Positions 58,319 to 63,694 of a stretch of 63,694 nt of DNA are shown piece by piece; position 1 is the stretch's first letter, and the number at the start of each line of letters is the position of its first letter. The position numbers were made by a program, and so were the translations under genes. The notes below the pieces were generated by a model. That model was given only the letters and a program-made list of their open reading frames with translations, had not been told where the DNA came from and did no database searches. Source of the DNA: a virus; the IMG/VR virus record IMGVR_UViG_3300030101_003495, positions 1-63,694 of that record; one strand, written 5' to 3'.

Positions 58319-60136
58319 ATGGCATTAACTAAACTATCAACAGACGTAATAGATCTTAGTAGTAACACTAGAGCTTTAACTATACCTTCAGGTACAACAG
58401 GGCCTAATACAACAGACACAACTGGAACTTGTAGTTTTCCTACAACAGCAGCTAACTTGTTTCAATTTAATGATGATGTAGTAGATACTTGTAATAACAA
58501 TAATGGAACAGCTGTTAATGCGGCTTATGCTACAGGTTATTTTGATAAGGCTTATGACTTTTCAGCTAACACAACATCTTATAGTGGCACTAGTGCTTTT
58601 GTTACTTTTGCTGATGATATGTCTAGACAAAATGATTTTTCTTGGTCTTTTTGGCTTAAGTCTACAGGTGGGCCTACAAATTATGCTACAATAATTTCAT
58701 TTTATGGAAGTTATTATAATTACATATATTTCAACCCTGGTATTTCAAATATTTATATATCGCTTGGAGATGGTGGTGATACCTCTTTTAACACAGGTAT
58801 GACTTCTGGAAGTACTTGGTATCATTTAGCTCTTACTAAAAGTAGCACCAATGGTAGAGCATTCTATGTAAATGGATCTGCAGTTTTTAGTGATGGTAAT
58901 ACAAGTAATGGTGGTTCGGCCTCTAGAACAGGTAATGCAATAGGTATGCATTGGGGTTCTGGTTCAGCATGGCAATACCCTTTAAATGGCGATACATTAA
59001 TAGATCAATTTAGAATATTTCCAAGTGGATTAACGTCTTCTCAAGTATCACAACTTTATAATGAAACTAATGTTACTGTTACATCAGGTAGACCAACATC
59101 GCCTACAGAAGGATTGTTAAGAGACAATACTACAACTGGTGCTTTAGAGTTTTATAATGGATCTTTATGGCAACAAATAGCAGGTACATTAGTTCCTGAT
59201 TACCAACCACCAACTGCTACGGGTAATTTTATTACTACATTATTTAACGGTAACAACACAACTGTTACAACAGGTTTTCAAGCTGATTTAGCTTGGGTTT
59301 CAAACAGGCAATATGCAAATGGTAATTTTATTTATGATTCAGTAAGAGGAGCTAGTAATAATCTTTGGCCAACTAGTAATGATGCCGAAGGCGTTAGGTC
59401 AGGTGTAACTGCTTTTAACGCAACAAGTACTACAATAGGTACTTATGCCTCTATTGGCTCAGGAGGTAGCGGTACTAATGTACAGTGGGCTTGGAAAGCT
59501 GGAGGTACGGCTGTATCAAATTCTGACGGCACGACAACTTCAACAATATCTAAAAATGCAACTACTGGTTTTAGTATTGTAAAAACTTCTGCTGCTGGTG
59601 GAACAATTAATGTAGGTCATGGTCTAGGATCCGATATAGGTATGATAATACTTAAAGGAGTGGATGTTGCAGAGGCATGGCAAGTTTGGCATAAAGATGT
59701 AGGTACAGGAAAATACTTACAACTGTCTTCTACTGCTTCAGCAACAACTAGAGCTAATAGTTTTTCTACTGTTAATTCTACAATATTTGAAAATGATTGG
59801 ACAGGCGGCGCTGTAGTTTGGATCGCATATTGTTGGTCTTCTATTACCGGATATTCTAAAATGGGCAGTTATACTGGTACAGGTAGTGGAAATACACAGT
59901 CTATAAACACAGGCTTTGAAGTAGGTTGGATTATGATAAAAGATTATACCGCGACAGGATCTTGGTTTGTTATGGACAATGAAAGAGGAAGTCAAAATAG
60001 TATAGCAATAAATGCAGGTACCGCAGAGTCAACTACTAATTATGTAACTTTTACTTCTACCGGATTTGATGTTACAAGTGATTTAAACAGTAACTCTTCA
60101 AGTAATTCATTTATATATATGGCATTTAGATCTTAA
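58319..60136 (+). CDS. LamG-like adhesin with C-terminal fibre domain
   Basis: 605 aa. Residues 35-250 form a concanavalin/LamG-like lectin fold: CSFPTTAANLFQFNDDVVDT, FSWSFWLKSTGG, TWYHLALTKSSTNGRAFYVN, ending DQFRIFPSGLTSSQVSQLYN. The rest (residues 270-605) is a Thr/Ser/Gly-rich fibre domain with WAWKAGGTA and AYCWSSITGYSKMGSYTG. It should bind host surface sugars. First of three paralogous lectin genes. Confidence 0.72.
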   Translation: MALTKLSTDVIDLSSNTRALTIPSGTTGPNTTDTTGTCSFPTTAANLFQFNDDVVDTCNNNNGTAVNAAYATGYFDKAYDFSANTTSYSGTSAFVTFADDMSRQNDFSWSFWLKSTGGPTNYATIISFYGSYYNYIYFNPGISNIYISLGDGGDTSFNTGMTSGSTWYHLALTKSSTNGRAFYVNGSAVFSDGNTSNGGSASRTGNAIGMHWGSGSAWQYPLNGDTLIDQFRIFPSGLTSSQVSQLYNETNVTVTSGRPTSPTEGLLRDNTTTGALEFYNGSLWQQIAGTLVPDYQPPTATGNFITTLFNGNNTTVTTGFQADLAWVSNRQYANGNFIYDSVRGASNNLWPTSNDAEGVRSGVTAFNATSTTIGTYASIGSGGSGTNVQWAWKAGGTAVSNSDGTTTSTISKNATTGFSIVKTSAAGGTINVGHGLGSDIGMIILKGVDVAEAWQVWHKDVGTGKYLQLSSTASATTRANSFSTVNSTIFENDWTGGAVVWIAYCWSSITGYSKMGSYTGTGSGNTQSINTGFEVGWIMIKDYTATGSWFVMDNERGSQNSIAINAGTAESTTNYVTFTSTGFDVTSDLNSNSSSNSFIYMAFRS

Positions 60137-60139
60137 AAT

Positions 60140-60994
60140 ATGGCAACAACAAAAATAATAAATGATTTAATCGATTTAAATCAGACTGGTAATACTACAG
60201 CTTTAAAAGGTTGTGTAGGTACCACAGCGCAACAACCAACAGGTGTTGAAGGTATGTTAAGAACAAACACTGATTTATCATCAGCTAGTTCTACTAGCGC
60301 TATGCAATTTTATAAATCAACAGGTAGTCCTTTCACAAGTGGTTGGGTTACACTTACAAACTTTACAACTCTTGATCAATGTAATTATCCTACTACAGCA
60401 ACTGCGTTATATCAATTAGACGGTAATGCAAATGATACTTGTGGAAATTATAATGGTACTGCATCTAATATGTCATGGACTACAGGAAAATTTGGACAAT
60501 GTGGGGTATTTAATGGGACAAATGGAGCGAGTGGAAGTAGAATTTTATTATCTAATGATGTTGATCAATTTCCAATGTCTGTATCTTGTTGGATTTATCT
60601 TGATGCAGTTCAAGCTTCGGGCAATGGAGCTGTAGTGTTTGAAGGTCAACAAGGCATGGGTATTAATTTTACAGGTGGTAATCCTACTCATTTATCTACT
60701 CAAACACAAAATAGTCAAACTGGTCAAGTAGATTCTAATTCTGCTTTAAACACTGGTCAATGGTATTTTGTGGTAGGTATTTTTAACAGCTCTAGTTCTT
60801 CTGCACTATACATTGATAACGTATCTCAAAGTGGAAGTTCTAGTATTGATTATCTTACTTCAGATGAAAACGCAATAGGCGGTAGAGATCATTATGGTTA
60901 TACAGCAACATTTAATGGTAAAATAGATCAATTAAGAATATTTCCTAGCGCACTAACAACTGCTCAAATGACACAATTATACAACGAGGCATAA
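60140..60994 (+). CDS. LamG-like adhesin 2
   Basis: 284 aa. Short N-terminal anchor (MATTKIINDLIDLNQTG) and a LamG-like domain: CNYPTTATALYQLDGNANDT, MSVSCWIYLDAVQASGN, NTGQWYFVVGIFNSSSSS and the tail DQLRIFPSALTTAQMTQLYN. Same boundaries as in the 605-aa neighbour, without its C-terminal domain. The stop overlaps the next ATG by one base. Confidence 0.72.
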   Translation: MATTKIINDLIDLNQTGNTTALKGCVGTTAQQPTGVEGMLRTNTDLSSASSTSAMQFYKSTGSPFTSGWVTLTNFTTLDQCNYPTTATALYQLDGNANDTCGNYNGTASNMSWTTGKFGQCGVFNGTNGASGSRILLSNDVDQFPMSVSCWIYLDAVQASGNGAVVFEGQQGMGINFTGGNPTHLSTQTQNSQTGQVDSNSALNTGQWYFVVGIFNSSSSSALYIDNVSQSGSSSIDYLTSDENAIGGRDHYGYTATFNGKIDQLRIFPSALTTAQMTQLYNEA

Positions 60995-61830
60995 TGGCAA
61001 TAACAAAAGTAACATCACCAGATTTAATAAATCTTCCGTATAATAATACAGATGGAATAATACTACCTAAAGGAACAACAGCTACAAGACCAGCTAGTGC
61101 TGTTGATGGTGAGTTTAGATATAACACTACAGATAAAAAAGTGGAATATTACGATGGATCTGATTGGTATCAATTAAGTAGCAGCCCAGCCGTACCTCAA
61201 TCAGGCACAACAACTACTTGTAATTACCCTACAACAGCTACCGCACTGTATCAATTTGAAGGTAATGCTAATGATACTTGTGGAAATTATAATGCTACAT
61301 CAGTAACAGATGTAACTTATTCTTCAACAGCCCCTGCTCAATTTGGTCAATATGCTCTTGCAGGTTCCAGTCCAGAAATTGTTACAGGTATAACACAAGA
61401 TTCAAACGCTGCGTTTACTTGGTCGTTTTGGTTTTATGCAACCGCTAATTCAGGTATAGATCCTATAATTGCTGCTATTAGTACAACAAATATTTTTGAT
61501 TCTATAAATGTAGGATTAGAATTTAATACAATATTTTTATTTACAGCAGGATCTAACAGAGGAAGTGGAAGTTCTATTTCTTTAAATACATGGACACATT
61601 ATGCTGTTACTTTTGATGGTAGCAATGGATTTGTTACGTATTTAAATGGTTCAGTAGCAGAAAATATAACACAAACACCACCTTCATTTACAGGTGGAAA
61701 CGTAAAATTAATGTTAAATATATTTGGTTCATGGGGATATTATGAAGGAAGACTTGATCAATTAAGAATATATCCTACTGTATTAACCGCAACCCAAGTA
61801 AATGCTTTATACACAGAAACAGCACCTTAG
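60994..61830 (+). CDS. LamG-like adhesin 3
   Basis: 278 aa. Anchor (MAITKVTSPDLINLPYNNTD) plus an EFRYNTTDKKVEYYDGSDWY segment, then a LamG-like domain: CNYPTTATALYQFEGNANDT, FTWSFWFYATANSGID, TWTHYAVTFDGSNGFVTYLN and DQLRIYPTVLTATQVNALYT. Third paralogue. Different loops at the lectin binding face suggest different ligands. Followed by a 69-nt A-rich gap. Confidence 0.72.
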   Translation: MAITKVTSPDLINLPYNNTDGIILPKGTTATRPASAVDGEFRYNTTDKKVEYYDGSDWYQLSSSPAVPQSGTTTTCNYPTTATALYQFEGNANDTCGNYNATSVTDVTYSSTAPAQFGQYALAGSSPEIVTGITQDSNAAFTWSFWFYATANSGIDPIIAAISTTNIFDSINVGLEFNTIFLFTAGSNRGSGSSISLNTWTHYAVTFDGSNGFVTYLNGSVAENITQTPPSFTGGNVKLMLNIFGSWGYYEGRLDQLRIYPTVLTATQVNALYTETAP

Positions 61831-61899
61831 GCTAAAAAACAAAAAAAACAAGTAATAATAAACTATAAACCTATTGTCAAACATTTAAAACCAAAACCA

Positions 61900-62187
61900 A
61901 TGACACTATATTACCAGACTCATTCGTGGAATAGTCAACCACAAATTTCAGATGAAACCAAAAACTTATGGAAACACCTTGCTGATAAAAAGCATTGGCG
62001 TATAACCCAGTTACCAAACGGTTTTTATCAAACTGAATACCAAGATCCAGAAAAAGATAATTGGATCGACATAACTAGGAGAGAAACAATTGAAGGAGCT
62101 GAAAGTGCTATTGACGCATCAGTCGAGCATTACAGTAAAAAAATTGAGTTCTTGAATGGTCCAAAAGTCGTTAAGACCTTTAAATAA
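61900..62187 (+). CDS. Conserved hypothetical, 95 aa
   Basis: 95 aa. WKHLADKKHWRITQLPNGFY, then PEKDNWIDITRRETIEGAES and a helical end. A short alpha/beta protein found, from memory, in several marine phages near structural or chaperonin genes. Lies between the fibre array and groEL; leader is A-rich and not structured. Role unknown. Confidence 0.6.
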   Translation: MTLYYQTHSWNSQPQISDETKNLWKHLADKKHWRITQLPNGFYQTEYQDPEKDNWIDITRRETIEGAESAIDASVEHYSKKIEFLNGPKVVKTFK

Positions 62188-62218
62188 AATCAAATAATCA
62201 AATTAAATTTAATTCAAT

Positions 62219-63694
62219 ATGTCAGACTTAATAGTCAAGAATCTTAATTTTGGGCAACGCGCTCAGAATCAAGTGTTTAAAGGAATTGATAAACTCACGC
62301 AAGCTGTTAGCTCCACTCTTGGGGCTAGCGGCAAGTGTGTATTACTTGAAGATGACAACGGTAAACCTATTATAACTAAAGATGGTGTTACTGTTGCTAA
62401 CTCAATAGTTTTATTAGATCCAGTAGAAAATATGGGTGCTACACTTTTAAAAGAAGCAGCCAGAAAAACAGTAAATGAAGCGGGTGATGGAACTACCACT
62501 GCAACAATTTTAGCACATGCTATACTTAAAGAGGTAAGAGATACTGATTTAACAGTAAGCGCAAGAGAATTAAAAGATGGTATTAATTCAGCTGCAAAAA
62601 AAGCAATAAACTATTTAGAAAAAAATAGTATACCTGTTACAGGTAATATGATAGACAATATTGCTACAATATCTACAAATAATGATCCAGAACTTGGAAA
62701 ACTTATTGGTGATGCTTTTAGAGCTGTAGGTAAAACAGGTGTAGTAATGATGGATTATTCACCAAAATCAGAAACACAAGTAGAATTAGTTGATGGTATA
62801 CAATATGATAAAGGTACTTTAAATGCTAATTTTATTACTAATCAAGAAAAGAAAAGTTGTGAATTAGATAATCCAGTTGTATTATTAATTGAATCACCAG
62901 TAAGTAACATAAGACAAATACAATCAGTATTAGAATATGTTATAAAAGAAAAAAAATCTTTACTTATTATAGCAGACGTAGAACCACCAGTTATGGCCAC
63001 ACTTGCTATGAATAAACAAAAAGGTAATATTAAAGTAAATATTATCAATGCTCCTACATACGGAGTAAATAAAAGAGAGCAGCTAGATGATCTTTCTATG
63101 TTAACTGGTGCTACAGTTATAAATGAAGATTTAGGCGATGATATGGATCTTATTCAGCCAGAAATGTTGGGTACGTGTTTAAAATCTACTACTACAGAAA
63201 AAGATACTGTAATACAAGTGGGTGAACCTTCAGAAGAAATTTTAAACATTATTGCCAAAATTAAAGATGAAATAGCTGATGGACCATTACCAAGTAAGTT
63301 AGTTGGTTTAGAAAAAAGACTAGCTAGATTATCAGCTAAAATAGCCATAGTTAAAGTAGGTGCAGATTCAGATATAGAATTAAAAGAAAAATCTGATAGG
63401 ATAGAAGATGCTATATGTGCTACTAAAGCTGCAATAAAAGAAGGTATAGTATCAGGTGGTGGCATAGCATTATTAAATGCTGCGCTAGATATTAAAGAGG
63501 TAAATGAATCTGAAAAGATTTTAACTAAAGCAATATTATCACCTTTTAAAACTATATTAGACAATGCTGGTATAGAAGTAAAAATACCTTCAAAAAAAGG
63601 TACAGGTATAGACGTAGTAACTGGTAAAAAAGTTAATATGATTAAATCTGGAATAATAGACCCGTTGTTAGTTACTAAAAGTGCTTTAAAAAAC
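62219..63694 (+). CDS. groEL: GroEL chaperonin, codons 1-492 (continues at base 1)
   Basis: Open from ATG at 62219 to the window end. Joined to 1-180 the product is 518 aa. Equatorial domain motifs: DNGKPIITKDGVTVAN, GDGTTTATILAHA (ATP binding, with the catalytic-type Asp in GDGTT), IEDAICATKAAIKEG with the Asp used for hydrolysis, and SGGGIALLNA. Apical domain (about residues 180-370) keeps the MDYSPKSETQVELVDG stretch. It is shorter than bacterial GroEL (about 547 aa), mostly through a shorter tail. It should make a folding chamber for phage proteins with the groES product; whether it forms rings by itself is unknown. Confidence 0.92.
   Translation, partial: MSDLIVKNLNFGQRAQNQVFKGIDKLTQAVSSTLGASGKCVLLEDDNGKPIITKDGVTVANSIVLLDPVENMGATLLKEAARKTVNEAGDGTTTATILAHAILKEVRDTDLTVSARELKDGINSAAKKAINYLEKNSIPVTGNMIDNIATISTNNDPELGKLIGDAFRAVGKTGVVMMDYSPKSETQVELVDGIQYDKGTLNANFITNQEKKSCELDNPVVLLIESPVSNIRQIQSVLEYVIKEKKSLLIIADVEPPVMATLAMNKQKGNIKVNIINAPTYGVNKREQLDDLSMLTGATVINEDLGDDMDLIQPEMLGTCLKSTTTEKDTVIQVGEPSEEILNIIAKIKDEIADGPLPSKLVGLEKRLARLSAKIAIVKVGADSDIELKEKSDRIEDAICATKAAIKEGIVSGGGIALLNAALDIKEVNESEKILTKAILSPFKTILDNAGIEVKIPSKKGTGIDVVTGKKVNMIKSGIIDPLLVTKSALKN
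63596..63693. repeat. Direct terminal repeat, right copy
   Basis: Same 98 bases as 1-98, in the same groEL frame. The final base of the window (c at 63694) differs from base 99 (t). Supports a closed circular map of about 63595 bp when the overlap is merged. Confidence 0.95.

Noticed and set aside
1-63694. CRISPR array, insertion sequence, integrase or attachment site
   Set aside because: No regularly spaced repeats, transposase or recombinase signature found on either strand.

Overview
The window looks like the complete genome of a lytic tailed dsDNA phage, cut open at an arbitrary point. Bases 1-98 are repeated exactly at 63596-63693, and the frame of a chaperonin gene runs off the right end and resumes at base 1. 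The DNA is AT-rich (rows counted by hand are mostly near 25-30% GC), tightly packed, and has no integrase or lysogeny genes. The host is probably a marine member of the Bacteroidota (Flavobacteriia-like). Almost no gene has a Shine-Dalgarno sequence; starts sit behind A/T-rich leaders such as AATAAATTATG. One secreted accessory protein also looks like the small lipocalin-like proteins common in that phylum. This host call is inference. Large internal virion proteins, with no sheath, tape measure or tail-tube genes, suggest a podovirus. The order terminase, portal, scaffold, capsid, ring/neck proteins, giant tail protein resembles crAss-like and other Bacteroidota podoviruses.

Layout. (1) 1-34586, plus strand, is the late region: the end of groEL, groES, a cluster of very small basic or membrane proteins, a 3-TM holin candidate, small and large terminase, portal, scaffold, major capsid protein, neck and tail proteins, three internal virion proteins (the last 2349 aa with an HExxH protease motif), a second membrane protein and an M15 endolysin. 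(2) A hairpin at 34634-34662 separates this from a convergent minus-strand region, 50731 down to 34669. That region carries about 20 small early genes, then DNA ligase, an HTH protein, a sigma factor, ERF annealase plus RecE-like exonuclease, an SSB-like protein, T7 gp4-like primase-helicase, a dCMP-hydroxymethylase-like enzyme, a GIY-YIG/MazG-like fusion, a T7-type Holliday-junction endonuclease, and class I ribonucleotide reductase (nrdB, nrdA). (3) A divergent non-coding region, 50732-51236, is full of TGACA repeats. (4) 51237-61830, plus strand, is an array of paralogous fibre/adhesin genes, followed by a small conserved gene and groEL.

How it works together. The minus-strand genes appear to be driven by four copies of one promoter-like module (a 16-bp block, exactly 8 bp, then GATAAT), possibly read with the phage sigma factor. 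Nucleotide genes (NrdAB, MazG-like proteins, the thymidylate-synthase-fold enzyme) feed replication. No DNA polymerase or RNA polymerase gene was found, so host enzymes are presumably used. Phage GroEL/GroES, plus a second GroES-like protein beside the terminase genes, probably fold virion proteins.

Most notable: the roughly 535-bp tract of about 53% GC inside the terminase gene; the four-copy promoter module, two copies of which would give nearly leaderless mRNAs; a phage-encoded initiator-type tRNA; an odd 102-nt tRNA-like element; an Asn-to-Asp change in the TS-like enzyme pointing to hydroxymethyl-dCMP; and the apparent absence of a DNA polymerase.
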